DNA of 64,000 nucleotides, from NCBI GenBank assembly GCA_018340375.1, contig JAFFJZ010000047.1, positions 620,001 through 684,000 on the forward strand. The letters are read 5' to 3'. The notes under the pieces were generated by a model. It worked only from the letters and a program-made list of their open reading frames with translations. It was not told where the DNA came from and did not search any database. Positions 36,414 to 47,750 of this stretch are shown piece by piece. Each line of letters begins with the position of its first letter. Positions within the stretch are counted from its first letter, which is position 1. Position numbers and translations under genes: made by a program. This DNA comes from Gonatopus flavifemur (taxonomy: Eukaryota > Arthropoda > Insecta > Hymenoptera > Dryinidae).

Positions 36414-36809
36414 TGTCGCGGAATTATAGTTCCGAATCCATTTTTTAATGTTTCATTTTTGTTCATCCTGGAGGAAGAGGCAAGCTTCATTGAGACCGAT
36501 TAGATAAAAACTGATATCTCGTCATTCCGAAGTGACATTCCGAAATTTTATATCAAAACATTTTATGTCCCAAAATTCAAATTCAAAATTTCAACATATC
36601 AAATTTAGAAATCTCGGGATACAAAATTTCAAGATATTAAACCTTTGGGACATTGAGATGTTACCCTGAAAATATCTATTCCGGATGACGCAAGATATAT
36701 GAGGTCCGTTTGTTCTAATATGCTCTAAGTTGTTCCGCCTTGTGCCAAACCAATCATTCTTATAACTGAAATCAGTGAATGAAAAATATTTGGAGCAGGT
36801 TGAGACAAC

Positions 36810-37785
36810 ATGGAACACGTGGAACAAATTCAGCTATGAGCTGGATTCACTGAATCGCATCGGATGCTTGTGGAGGCGTTTGGTGAGCATGCTCTCGGTG
36901 AAACACAGTGTTTCGAGTGGTTCAAACGGTTCAAAATTGGCGATTTTGACGTCAGGAACGAAGAACGTGGAAGACCACCGAAAAAGTTTGAAGACGCTGA
37001 CCTGCAAGCCTTGTTGGACGAAGACGACGCTCAAACACAACAACAACTGGCGGATCAGTTAAAGGTGACCCGAGAAGCCATCTCGCTTCGATTGAAAGCC
37101 ATGAGAAAGATACAAAAGGTGGGGAAATGGATTCCACATGAGCTCAACGAAAGACAGCAGGAAAACCGCAAAACATCATGCGAAATTCTGCTTGCCAGGT
37201 TCCAGAGAAAGTCATTTCTCCATCGAATTGTGACTGGCCATGAAAAGTGGATATATTTCGAGAATCCTAAGCGTAAAAAGTCATAGGTTACTCCGGGTGA
37301 ACCATCAACATCGACGGCAAGACCAAACCGCTACGGACGAAAGACAATGCTGTGTGTTTGGTGGGATCAGAAGAGCGTAATCTACTACGAGCTGCTGAAA
37401 CCTGGGGAAACTGTCAATACTCAACGCTACCGACAACAAATGATCGATTTGGATCGAGTTTTGCGTGAAAAACGACCAGAATACCAACAAAGACAACGCA
37501 AGGTGATTTTGCTGCATGACAATGCACCAGCACACAAAGCAAAACAGGTCCAGGAAACGATAGAGTCGTTCCGTTGGGAGATTCTTCAGCACGCGCCTTA
37601 CTCACCGGACCTTGCCCCATCCGACACGCACTTGCTGAGCAGTGCTTTACTCCTTACGAAGATGTACCAAAATGGCTCGATGACTGGTTTGCCTCAAAAG
37701 AGCAACAGTTCTTTTGGCGCGGAATCCACAAATTGCCAGAAAGATGGGAACAATGTATAGATAGCGACGGACAATACTTTGAATT
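36810..37785 (+). pseudogene. Mariner transposase (DD34D), inactivated
   Basis: Tc1/mariner superfamily cut-and-paste transposase of the SETMAR-related type. Visible in order: MEHVEQIQL, then MLVEAFGEHALGETQCFEWF (paired helix-turn-helix start), KIGDFDVRNEERGRPPK, VGKWIPHEL, IVTGHEKWIYF, TMLCVWWDQ, LLHDNAPAHK, YSPDLAPSD and GIHKLPERWEQCI. The second and third catalytic aspartates are 34 residues apart, the mariner signature. Damage: TGA at about 36,837, the first catalytic Asp changed to His (TGHEKW), a TAG at 37,284-37,286 in place of the Trp of KKSWVTPG, and a short deletion after PSD (about 37,625) that moves the reading to the next frame (HALAEQCF onward). Terminal repeats are not clear. 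Confidence 0.93.
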
Positions 37786-37927
37786 AATTACTTTGTATCA
37801 TATCATTACAATAAACGTGTTTTTTCTGTACAAAAATTCCGGTTTCATACTTACACAACTGGTAATGTGCCATAAACATACTATCATAAACTTCGCTCAG
37901 CTTGCAATGATGCATAAAATGTAGGCA

Positions 37928-38436
37928 TTATCCCTGCTGGAAAAATTGGATAGAAATGGATAGGGTTTTGAAGTGCATCCGTTTGAATCCTATTTCTGAT
38001 CCATGTATTTCGGTATCCAGCATCATCCGCAGAGCGCATAAGAGACTCGTCAATTTTACTCCACAATGTGGATAGGAGATTATTGGGATTGTAGCCGAAT
38101 GTATCCATATTATATTCAGGGCCTGATGCGAATCGTATCCATTTCTATCCGGTGCTTTACGATATCACCTTGATGAGTCCCATCCATTTCTATCCGTTTC
38201 TGCATGATTCTGCTGGAAAAAAATCTATCCATTCCGAACCGATTTTTTCCAGAATTGTTTTTTCTTTTGAATTTTCCCACAGGGGACAACAATAAAAAAA
38301 ATTATTCCGAACTCACTCAAACATTCGGAAGATTCCGTGGAATCTTCAACATCTGTATCTCTATTTCCGCACATGATTTGGGAAATTTATTCCTACCTGC
38401 AAGGGGTTCGAACAATCATCGCACTTACCTACCTTA
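37928..38436. repeat. Left arm of GGAT-rich foldback with CCCTGCTGG end
   Basis: Starts CCCTGCTGGAAAAATTGG after AT, followed by many ATCCATTTCTATCC-type motifs. With 43,305-43,930 it forms one arm, the right arm being 44,815-46,793. A 4.85-kb hAT element splits this arm. Flanking AT on both outer ends (just before the CCC, and at 46,794-46,795) may be a 2-bp target duplication. Confidence 0.65.
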
Positions 38437-38822
38437 CCTACAAGCAGGGCTGCGGAGTCAAAGCTTTCACACAGCTGACTCCGACTCCGACTCCGGACCA
38501 CTTGAAATTTCCGAGTCCAATTCCGGCTCCGGCTCTAGTGTTTATTCCCATGAATAAAAATTTCAAAAGAACCAAACTTGGACATAAGATAGACATTATT
38601 CGTTATCGAGGTTTTTCGACCTGTGTTTCAATATTTTATTTATTGATATATTATTCAAGTTCGATTCGCTAAATATGTCGAGGCTAAAATGCAAACAATT
38701 AACAGACCTCCAAGTCGTAACTAATTTTAATGTTCTATTACAAAATTGTATGCATGAATTATTTCTCCCATCAACATTGTTCGACAGATATAAATATTCC
38801 AAATGTTAGGAAAAAACTTCGT

Positions 38823-39650
38823 CAACAACTTTCGACAAACAATTTCCTCTGAAACTTTCATTCATGAACCGTTGATCTGATGCGGTACATAAATTTGTAT
38901 GTTTTTATATGCAGCAGCTTATTGAACAATTAGAACCAACAGGGTGGATGAAGAAGGACGTTTCTTGATTATCTCAAAATATAATAAACACAAGAATCAA
39001 TAAATGAAAAATATTTTGTTTCTGAATGTTTTCATTATTCACTGTAAAAAATAAATGTGGGATATTTAACCAAAAATATTCCACCATGAATAGGGAACTT
39101 GACATCCTGATTTGGTAGAGTTTGCCCTTACTTTTTGAAGGATTCAACATCCAAAAAACAGAATAGTTCCTCAAAATGGAGGAAAAATCCCCTATTTTTG
39201 ATGGAAAAATAATTCTCCCACGACCAGAGGATGGAATCCGCCATTAAAGTGAGGATTAACTCCCCATATTTCCTCTAGTGTTTGTAAATCTGTCACATTT
39301 CTGATAACATCAGTGAATCAACACAATCTGCGAATGATTCTCAAACAACTCCAAAACGATTTCCGTTCTGGTAATAAGAATAAGTGCAATATAAATCTAT
39401 TAAGCAAATTAGCATGGAGTGATAGCAAGATTCGTTGGAAACGAGCGGTATGGAGCTTCTTGAATAATTAGGTAATAATTAAGGACTTATCTTTCATTTG
39501 AAACTTTCGTATTCATTGCAATACTGTCGTAATACAACTTTTACACTATCAGGAATACATTAATCAAAACAAAATTGTGCATAAGAAATTTGGAATTTAT
39601 TTGGAACATGAATAATAATCTATGAAAAATTTTAAATGATAAAATAGTCG
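38823..39650. other. AT-rich interior of the 4.85-kb hAT element
   Basis: No open frame that I recognise. A palindromic patch at about 39,035-39,240 (CACTGTAAAAAATAAATGTGGG...CCACGACC) could be a decayed MITE. The remainder is presumably degraded transposase or spacer. Confidence 0.4.
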
Positions 39651-39651
39651 A

Positions 39652-39905
39652 TTAAGAATTCGTTCTCAAGAATAGAATGGCTTCTATCAAATCATTTTTC
39701 AGAGAAGCGCGTAAATCTGATTTGATGATTTTTAAAGAAGAAAACAGTCTTTCAACACTGACTTGTGTAGATGGCAATCCTATAACAGCTCTGGCAGCAT
39801 CTTGAAGTATCAGTGGATATTTTTTTATAGCCTCGCGGACAGTGATATTTGATTTTCTATTGAATTTTTCTACTTCGTTCAACGAAGAATTGAATTCAAA
39901 TCGTA
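39652..39905 (-). pseudogene. hAT transposase C-terminal dimerisation domain fragment
   Basis: Reads FEFNSSLNEVEKF, REAIKKYPLILQDAARAVIG, LPSTQVSVERLFSSLKIIKS and DLRASLKNDLIEAILFLRTN, then stop. This is the hAT dimerisation domain; the S-x-x-VERLFSS-x-K-I block and the L-x-x-FL end are diagnostic. The sequence upstream is cut by the MITE at 39,906-40,496; beyond it a few more codons (EYQIHV) continue in frame before a stop and another element at 40,522. It is therefore an interrupted exon of the surrounding 4.85-kb hAT element. Confidence 0.9.
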
Positions 39906-40496
39906 CACGGAAAAAACTCTGAAGCTACCGTAGTATGTGAGCCCGTCGCACTATAGTAGCTTGGCTGCCCACATACGAGCACAGTGTCGCTGTGTACTAA
40001 AGTTGATTCGGCAGTCAGCTAGTGTGGTATGACGAAGCACCGAACTGAATTTGCTCCCGTGTCATACCACGGTGGTATGGCTCAGGAGCAAACAGACCTC
40101 GACGCGCGTACTCGCGCTGCTCCCCACTCCGCCGTACTACCTTTGTGTTTTTGATTCGCGCTGTTATGGTATGTTGCGGGGAAAACTAGATGCTTGCAAT
40201 GTGACGAAAACGCGTACATTTGCCTGCGCAACGTACTATAACAGCACGAGGCAAAACAAACGAAGTACGGCGGAGTGGGGAGCAGCGCGAGTACGCGCGT
40301 CGAGGCCTGTTTGCTCCTGAGCCATACCATCGTGGCATTACACGGGAGCAAATTCAGTTCGGCGCTTCGTCATACCACATTGGCTGACTGTCGAATCAAC
40401 TTTGGTACACAGTGGCACTACGCTCGTATGTGGGCAGCCAAGCTGTTATAGTGCGACGGGCTCACATACTACGGTAGCTCCAGAGTTCTTTCCGTG
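39906..40496. mobile_element. 591-bp palindromic MITE with GC-rich core, inserted in hAT exon
   Basis: Ends CACGGAAAAAACTCTGAAGC and its near complement (GAGTTCTTTCCGTG), flanked by TA (39,904-39,905 and 40,497-40,498). The two arms pair over most of the length (ACCGTAGTATGTGAGCCCGTC with its complement). The core at 40,090-40,330 is far more GC-rich than anything nearby (GACGCGCGTACTCGCGCTGC). The similar 89-codon frames on the two strands only reflect the palindrome. Confidence 0.9.
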
Positions 40497-40521
40497 TATA
40501 CGTGGATTTGATACTCCTATT

Positions 40522-41024
40522 CCCGAAGAGAACATGAAGCTCCAGCGAACGTTCAGATTAGATCTGTATAGATCAGATCGAAGATTCATGAAAGCTAACT
40601 TGTAGGTTCACAAACGTTTGACAAAGGTTCTACGGACGTTGAAATGTCCGCCTCGAAATACGTTCAGGAAACATAGATGGAATATTCGCTGAAGGTTCAT
40701 CGAAGGTTTGACGAAGCTCCACAAAAATATCTATACTTATATTAATTTTGATCAATTTATATGAAAAATCAATTAATTAATAAACATAAATTATTATATA
40801 CTAATCCAAGTATACATATTTTTGTGGAGCTTCGTCAAACCTTCGATGAACCTTCAGCGAACGTTCCATCTATGTTTCCTGAACGTATTTCGAGGCGGAC
40901 ATTTCAACGTCCGTAGAATCTTCGTCAAACGTGTGTGAATCTAAAAGTCAGCTCTAATGAACCTTCAGCCCGATCTATACACATCTAATCTGAACGTTCG
41001 CTGAAGCTTCATGTTCTCTTCGGG
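40522..41024. mobile_element. Palindromic MITE, CCCGAAGAGAACATGAAGC ends (copy 1)
   Basis: 503 bp, arms pairing end to end around an AATTAATTAATAAACATAAA centre; the complement of the start ends at 41,024. Flanked by TT on both sides. A nearly identical copy lies at 41,593-42,094. Confidence 0.9.
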
Positions 41025-41592
41025 TTAGGTCTCGTCTAGCTTAGGTTTCTTTGTGGATTCTAATAAATCTAGGTGATCTTCATAGGTTGGATCGTTTGAA
41101 TTCAATATGAATTCTTAAGAATCCTTTTTCTACTCCTATGCCGTATACCTATATTGGATTTCAATGCTGCAACGACCTCAGCTCTCCCTGCAGAAACGAA
41201 ATCATTCAGAACGATTGATAGTGGAAATCTCTGATGAAAAATGATTCGAACTTATTTAGAATCATTTGAGTCTGAAACGGGAAATTTGAGTCTGAAATGA
41301 GAAATGTACTAATTCGAAATTTGTACATTTCTCATTGGAAAAATTTAATTTTGATAAGAATCAATTGATTCTTTAATGATCAATTAATTCTTTGAATGAT
41401 CTCAGTTTTACGAGGACGTCACATTCCCACTTAGAGATGTTCTATGACTCTCTTTCTGCATTCTCATACCTTTATATTTCCATTGATATGAAAAATTATA
41501 GCACCTTCTTACCGAACAGATCATGAAAACAAACACATCAATTCCTAGTCTCATTTCTTGATTTATCTTATTTGTGTCAACAGAGAATTCTA

Positions 41593-42094
41593 CCCGAAGA
41601 GAACATGAAGCTTCAGCGAACGTTCAGATTAGATCTGTATAGATCGGCTCGAAGGTTTATGAAAGCTAACTTTTAGATTCACAAACGTTTGTCAAAGGTA
41701 CTACGAACGTTGAGATGTCCACCTCGAAATACTTTCAGGAAACATAGATGGAACGTTCGCTGAAGGTTCATCGAAGGTTTAACGAAGCTCCACAAAAATA
41801 TCTATACTTATATTAATTTGATCAATTTATATGAAGAATAAATTAATCAATAAACATAAATCATTAAAAATTATTCCAAGTATAGATATTTTTGTGGAGC
41901 TTCGTTAAACCTTCGAAAAACCTTCAGCGAACGTTCCATCTATGTTTCCTGAACGTATTTCGAGGCGGACATTTCAACGTCCGTAGAACCTTTGTCAAAC
42001 GTTTGTGAATCTAAAAGTTAGCTCTAATGAACCTCTGGTCCGATCTATACACATCTGATCTGAACGTTCGCTGAAGCTTCATGTTCTCTTCGGG
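41593..42094. mobile_element. Palindromic MITE, CCCGAAGAGAACATGAAGC ends (copy 2)
   Basis: 502 bp, same family as 40,522-41,024, with motifs GATCTGTATAGATC, CGTTTGTCAAAGGTACTACG and ATACTTTCAGGAAACATAG mirrored in the second arm. Flanked by TA (41,591-41,592 and 42,095-42,096). Confidence 0.92.
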
Positions 42095-42293
42095 TATGCA
42101 TTTGATTTCGAAACATTACACTTTGAACTTCGAATCAACGTGTGGAAATACATTGTCCATAAATTCACATATGGATTCCTCGTTTGTGTTGGAGAAAAAT
42201 TGAAAAAATTTTTTGTATGCAAATTTCATCTCTCAACTGATGCACCTCAGATCCATAAGAGTTCATTGTGGAACCACTGTTGGAATCTATTAC

Positions 42294-42530
42294 ACTGAGA
42301 AAAAAATTAGCTTAATCAGAAGAACATATTTTTTTGATCTAAGAATATATTTTTTTTCTTATCTCAAGAAAATGTGTACTTGGAGTGAGAAAATTTTGTC
42401 TATACCACACTGTATAGTTTCAAACTGAGTAATTTCTCCTTTCGAAGAAAGTTTTCTTGAATCAAGAAAATATCGGATCGGACTCGGTCAGACCAATATT
42501 TCCTTAGTTCAAGATTTTTCTTCTCTCAAT
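42294..42530. mobile_element. MITE with CACTGAGAAAAAAATTAGC left end
   Basis: Left end TACACTGAGAAAAAAATTAGC; the right end (TTTTTCTTCTCTCAATGC) is diverged. Interior repeats AAGAA(C/T)ATATTTTTT and TCTTGAATCAAGAAAAT motifs. Partial inverted symmetry. Confidence 0.6.
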
Positions 42531-42638
42531 GCAATATGAGTTTATTACAATTGAATGATCAGAAGATTGAATATGTGTATTTTCAAAAATGAGTCAAAGA
42601 AATGAAAATATATTCCAAAGAGCACACGAAGTTCTCTG

Positions 42639-43012
42639 CACGGAGAAAAAGGAATTCGCTGTGGCAGCGAAATCTACTTTTGCTGGGTTCCTTTTGCCAG
42701 AGCAGCAGATTTTTTGCTGTGACAGCAAACTATTTGCTGTTCCAGCAATCTTGTTAGCTGCGACAGCGAATTTTTAGCTGTGGCAGCAAAAAATGTTTGC
42801 TATCCCAGCAAAATTTGTTTGCTATTCTATATATAATACTGAAAATTTGCTGGCGGAGCAAACATTTTTTGCTGCCACAGCTAAAAAAATTGCTGTCGTA
42901 GCTAACACAATTGCTGTTATAGCAAATTTTTAGCTAGATCAGCAAAAAATTTTGCTATTCTATATATAATACCTCGATTTGCTGCGTCAGCAAATGTTTT
43001 CTCTCCGTGTGA
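42639..43012. mobile_element. GCTG-rich MITE, CACGGAGAAAAAGG ends, TG flanks
   Basis: CACGGAGAAAAAGGAATTCG at the left and TTTTCTCTCCGTG at the right, flanked by TG on both sides. The interior is built of short GCTG(T/C)(G/C)(A/C)CAGC units (for example TTTGCTGTGACAGCAAA) and two TTGCTATTCTATATATAATAC blocks. It is the intact relative of 8,963-9,088 and supplies the empty site for the Z1 insertion. Confidence 0.88.
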
Positions 43013-43304
43013 ATGTTTTAGAAACATGGTCTAGGTTCTGCGAGTCTTAACCTCCAAAAGCACATATTTTCACAGCATTTTCACTTTTAATGCAGCAAAA
43101 CACGTTCTGAAAACGTTTTTTTCATATACTACAGGACGTTCTCGTGATATTTTTCTAACCTACTTTCATGAAAACTAACTTTTTTTATAAGGAGTCGAAA
43201 GTGGAGTCGCAGTCGATGAAATAACATTCGTCTCCGACTCCCCTTTCGACTCCATCCATCATTCCACGACTCCTCGACTCCGACTCCACAGCCCTGCCTA
43301 CAAG

Positions 43305-43930
43305 ACCTACCTACTTAACCTCCAAGCTATCCTGACACGCTGCTCGGAGAGCGCATATTGCCCAAGATACTGTACATTCGTCATATATTCGTGGCCTAAC
43401 ATAAAATTCTATGCACTTCTATCCCGTTTTGTTCCGATGATGCTTACACTATTCTCATGCATTCTTATCCATATCTATCATTTGGAGAATATTTATCCAA
43501 TTTTTTTCCAAATAAGCGTTCTTACGTCTATCAATTCATATCCGATAATTTTACACAAACGATATCTGTTTCGATCCAAATCGATCTCTATTTTCATCCA
43601 TTCCTATCCATGTGTATCAAGAATTCATATTCTCGTATCTATCGATTTGTACCCAAACAAGCTACGCTGATGTAATTCATTTTCATCCGTTGCGTATCCA
43701 AACCACATTTCCTCTGTTTTTATCTATTCCTATCCAGGGGTATTTTTGTTCCCGGCTATCGATTTCTATCCAATCATCCCGCGTTGATGTTATCCATTTT
43801 CATCCATTGTCTATCCAAATAAATGTAATCTATTTTCATCCATTCCTATCCAGTTCTGTCCGAAGTTCATGTTCTCGTATATATAATTTTGTATTGAATA
43901 ATGCCGTACTACCAGAGTCGAAATTCAAAG
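43305..43930. repeat. Continuation of the GGAT-rich foldback left arm
   Basis: After the hAT element the sequence resumes with CCTATCC, ATCGATTT and ATCCATTCCTATCC motifs. It ends at about 43,930 in AGAGTCGAAATTCAAAG, the inverted counterpart of TTTTGAATTTCGACTCGG at about 44,819, which marks the symmetry centre of the foldback. Confidence 0.65.
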
Positions 43931-43934
43931 CATC

Positions 43935-44310
43935 CCATACTGTGGATTCCCAGTTTGGGATTCCCAAATTCGCATGGGTCTTCACATGGGAAACTCATAG
44001 GTCGCATGGGTCTTTACATGAGAATCGCATAGGTTTCACACGGGAATCGCATGGGTCACATGAGAATCGCATGGGTCTTCACATGCGAATCGAGCGGATC
44101 GACCCATGTGATTTCCATGTGACACCCATGCAACTCATGTGATTCCCATGTGATTCCCATGTGAAGACCCATGCGACCAATGAGTTTCCCATGTGAAGAC
44201 CCATGCGACCCATGCGTTTCCCTTGTGGAGACCCATGCGACCCACTCCATTCCCATGCGAAACCCATGCGAATTTGGGAATTCCAAACTGGGAATTGACA
44301 GTAGGGTCCT
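43935..44310. mobile_element. CATGGG-rich palindromic MITE
   Basis: Left end ACTGTGGATTCCCAGTTTGG and right end CCAAACTGGGAATTGACAGT. The interior is a run of short GCATGGGTC(T/A)TCACATG units on one side and their complements on the other. Inserted at the centre of the GGAT foldback. Confidence 0.75.
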
Positions 44311-44815
44311 GTCCCCCTACATATTGGAGATCAGGAAATTCTCACCACTTTAAAGGGCAAAGGAAGAGGACTCCTGTCACAGATAGCACAGAGAGTCCTC
44401 TACACGTTGCGGAAACGTACTTTTGGTTCCGCATGTTTTGGTCTCTATGGAGTAGATTTTTCAAACGTTTAGAGTACTTTCCCTTTTGATATCCCTGAAT
44501 ACGTTTTGTGCATGTTCTTTTCATCTACTACGAGACATTCTTTTTAAGTCTTCTAAACGTACTTTCATGAAAACTCACCTTGAAAAACACAAAGTCACAC
44601 AGTGAACATTGATGGAACTAAACGGGACATTTGCATGTCTCTGGGACATGTATGCGACTTTTTGAGAACGTCCTGAGACGTTATTTGCACGTTCTATGTG
44701 AAACCAAGCACGTTTTGTGAACCTTCAGAAAACCTCGCGGTGCTCTATGGGATGGTTCTTCCTTTGCCCCTCAGAGTGGTAAAGATTTCCTAATCTTCCA
44801 TATGTAGGGGAAAAG
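44311..44815. mobile_element. Element with CCCCTACATATTGGAG ends enclosing a CACAGAGAG element
   Basis: Outer ends CCCCTACATATTGGAGATCA and TAATCTTCCATATGTAGGGG. Inside, at 44,383-44,752, is an element starting ATAGCACAGAGAGTCC and ending CGGTGCTCTAT, the uninterrupted relative of 34,030-34,605. Confidence 0.78.
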
Positions 44816-46793
44816 AAGGTTTTGAATTTCGACTCGGGTAATGGTCTCCATTTTTATTCGTGCAGTATCCAAATCAATTCTGGATGAGACTAGATTCAGG
44901 ATCACAACTTGATGGAGGTATGACTCCGGGTCCAGGTGGATAGAAATTGCATACCTTTCCCTATAATAACGGATACCGCTTTTTGATGGGATACATTCGG
45001 ATCTAGTCTCTATCCGAAGATACGGATGAAATTGCATGTGGCGTAAACGCCTGATCTTACGGCAAAGTTCCAATTGGTTCTGATTCAAAGTTCATACGTT
45101 TAACGGATGGAATTGGACCCAGGTCTGAATTCGGATTTAGTGGGATTGAATGCTCATCCCTCCTCGCGGATAAAAATGGATACAGGATGATAACTCGATG
45201 AAGGTATGACTTCGGATCTGTCTATTCTTTGGATGGACAGCAATGGATCCGCAACGCTTTTGGATTGGAAACGGATGCAAGTGGATTGCAGGTGTTTGAT
45301 AATTTCTCACTTTTGTATTGAAACTGTTAAGAATACTCTTTGAATGGATGGAATTGGATACTTGTGGACAATTCATCTCACTTCTTAACAAAATCAGATT
45401 GATTTGTACAGAAATGTTCAAATATGGATCAGATTCCTATCCAACCCCATCCATTTCACTCGTTGTTTTTCAACAGGGATTGATTCTGATTCGAATTTCA
45501 CACGTTCTACGGATGAAATTGGATCAAGCTCTGAATTCCGATTTGCTTGGATTGAATTTTCATCCATCTGAACGGGTGAAAATGGATTCAGGATCATAAC
45601 TTGATGAAGGTATGACTTTGAATTCAGGTGGATAAGAATCTCATACGTTTTTAGATAGTAACGGACACCGCTTCTTGGTAAGATAAATTTGGATCCAGTC
45701 TCTATCCGAAAATACGGATGAAATTGGATTGCACGCATGGGTATGATCTCATGAAAGAGTGATAATTGATTCTGATTCAAAGTTCACACGTTCCACGGAT
45801 GGCATCGGAATAATCTTTGAATTCGGATGTGGTTGGATTGAATTTTCATCCATCCTGACGGATGAAAATGGATTCAGGATCATAACTTGATGAAGGTATG
45901 ACTTTGGATTCAGGTGGATAGGAACCTCATACACGGAAAGAAGAAAACAGCACTGGTTACTGTTCATAACAGCAATCAGTTGAAAAACAAATGAAAACAA
46001 GCTTGGATGATAAAGGTTAGCGCGATCACAGTGATGTGTACTGCAGTTAAATTCGTCAATGCTGCTTGGACATTAACGGTTACTGGGAGACGCAGTAATG
46101 AACGGCGTGAATTTGATTTTTCATTATTTCTCAATGAATTACTGCGATTCACAGTAACCATTGCTGTTTTCTTTTTTCCGTGTATGTTTTCCGGATAGTA
46201 AAGGACACCGCTCTTTGATAGGATTGATTCGGATCCAGTCTCTATCCGAAAATACGGATGAAATTGGATTACCCGCACAGGTGTGATCTTGTGGAAAAGT
46301 GATCATTGATTGTGATTCAAATTTCATACGTTCCACGGATGAAATCGGACCAAGCTCTGGATTCGGATACGCTCGGATTGAATTCTCGTCCATCCTAACG
46401 GATGAAAATGGGTCCACAACCCGATTCATAATTTCAAGTCAGAATGAGATTTGTTTGGATAGAAATTCTATCCGTTGCTCGGATGCAAACGAACCAATGT
46501 TGTAGCTCAGATCATTCTGGATGATTTTTTATCCTCTGAATGGACAGAAATGCATCCGCAACGCTTTTGGATTGGAAAGGGATGCGAGTGGATTGCAGAT
46601 CTTCAATAATATCTCAATTTTAGATTGGAACGGATTGGAATCCTCTTTGAATAGATGGAATTGGATACGTATGGACAACTTATTCCACTTCTGGATAAAA
46701 TCAGATTGATTTGGACAGGAAATTTTCAAATACGGATCGAAATCTTATCCAAATCCATCCATTTCAATCGTTTTTTTCAGCAGGGATGTCTTC
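44815..46793. repeat. Right arm of GGAT-rich foldback, tandem units
   Basis: Repeating units of about 280-500 bp carry GATTCAGGATCATAACTTGA, TGAAGGTATGACT, GGATCCAGTCTCTATCCG and AATACGGATGAAATTGGATT. They recur near 44,845-45,120 (diverged), 45,560-45,730 and 45,840-46,270. The end CAGCAGGG at 46,793 is followed by AT. The MITE at 45,932-46,182 interrupts one unit. Confidence 0.75.
45932..46182. mobile_element. MITE with CACGGAAAGAAG ends, TA duplication proved by neighbour
   Basis: Ends CACGGAAAGAAGAAAACAGC and GCTGTTTTCTTTTTTCCGTG, flanked by TA (45,930-45,931 and 46,183-46,184). The neighbouring tandem unit near 45,637 reads CTCATACGTTTTTAGATAG without the insertion. Interior has GGTTACTG/CAGTAACC pairing. 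Confidence 0.92.
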
Positions 46794-47748
46794 ATTATGG
46801 TACTATCACCTCGTTTTGTTACCAATAACAATGCTCTATGCGGAAACATAGATGGCATTATTGAGACATATTTCTATCTGGGTATGTAGTTGATGACTTG
46901 ACCCCTTGTTTATCAAGCAAAAACGCAATTAAATCACACATTTGAAGTTTAATTAACGGAAATTACATATTTTGTAATAGCTGTCACGGTTATGACCATT
47001 ATGCTCAGCAAGTGATAAGAATACAATTTGAACTTGAATTTTTGTGTTGTGATTACAACACCGATATAAACGGACCACTGGCTTAAGATGGTGCCTCAGT
47101 ACTGAGTCTACAGCCATTTGGATTTTGTTCCCCGCGCAGTAATTTTGAAAATAAGAGAAGTGTGACATAAGTCCATGGAAGTGACAAAAACACTGATCAA
47201 AAACTTTGATATGACGGTTCATATAAAAAGCTGTGTAACAATAGATATTCTACTCTACTATGTAATGAGTTATTCATCGTAGTTGATATTCACTTCAAAA
47301 ATGAATATTATAAAGAAATAAAGAGTTCTGATTTTTTGTTCTTGTGGAAACGAGGTGATCACACCCATGAAAATTACATTTTTGATGCTTCAAAGCTCAA
47401 TGAAAAATTCACTGTGTGATTTATTTACATAAATTGAGCGTGAGAGAATAGTATTTCATTTACTATTCACCAAAAAAAATCACCAATCCAGTGATTAGGT
47501 ACTACAGGTTAGAAAAATGGTGTTCGCACTGATTTTTATCGAAAATGAGAATTACCCTTATAAGCACGAATCACTCGGGTCAAAAAATCCCACTCGAATT
47601 GCATGGTCACTCAAGTGAAACTCGATGTTTTGTATACATCCATGCGAGTCGCTTGAGTAAAAAAATCTCACTCGAGTCCGATCACTACTTTGTTCCACTA
47701 CGGCAGGGGTGTCTCGCTCAATTCCTCGCGAGATGGTTAGGTCGGTGG
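46794..47748. other. Non-coding stretch, nothing firm
   Basis: AT-rich. A short inverted pair near 47,565-47,670 (CACTCGGGTCAAAAAATCCC with GAGTAAAAAAATCTCACTCG) looks like a small decayed MITE. The 89-codon minus-strand frame at 46,953-47,222 has no recognisable product. Confidence 0.45.
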
Positions 47749-47750
47749 TC

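Larger units (their letters stand above)
38445..43296. mobile_element. 4.85-kb hAT transposon with 8-bp target duplication
   Basis: Left end CAGGGCTGCGGAGTC and right end GACTCCACAGCCCTG, flanked by the exact 8-bp duplication CCTACAAG (38,437-38,444 and 43,297-43,304). Subterminal CTCCGACTCCGACTCC repeats lie at both ends, as in known CAGGGCTG(T/C)GGAGTCGGAGTC hAT elements. It carries a remnant of a hAT transposase C-terminus (39,652-39,905), so it derives from an autonomous element, and it is itself host to at least five later insertions (39,906, 40,522, 41,593, about 42,294 and about 42,639). Confidence 0.93.

Noticed and set aside
40051..40351. 89-codon frames on both strands with nearly the same protein
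   Set aside because: They are mirror images caused by the palindromic MITE core.
46953..47222. 89-codon minus-strand frame
   Set aside because: No recognisable domain, AT-rich surroundings, and no splice or promoter context.
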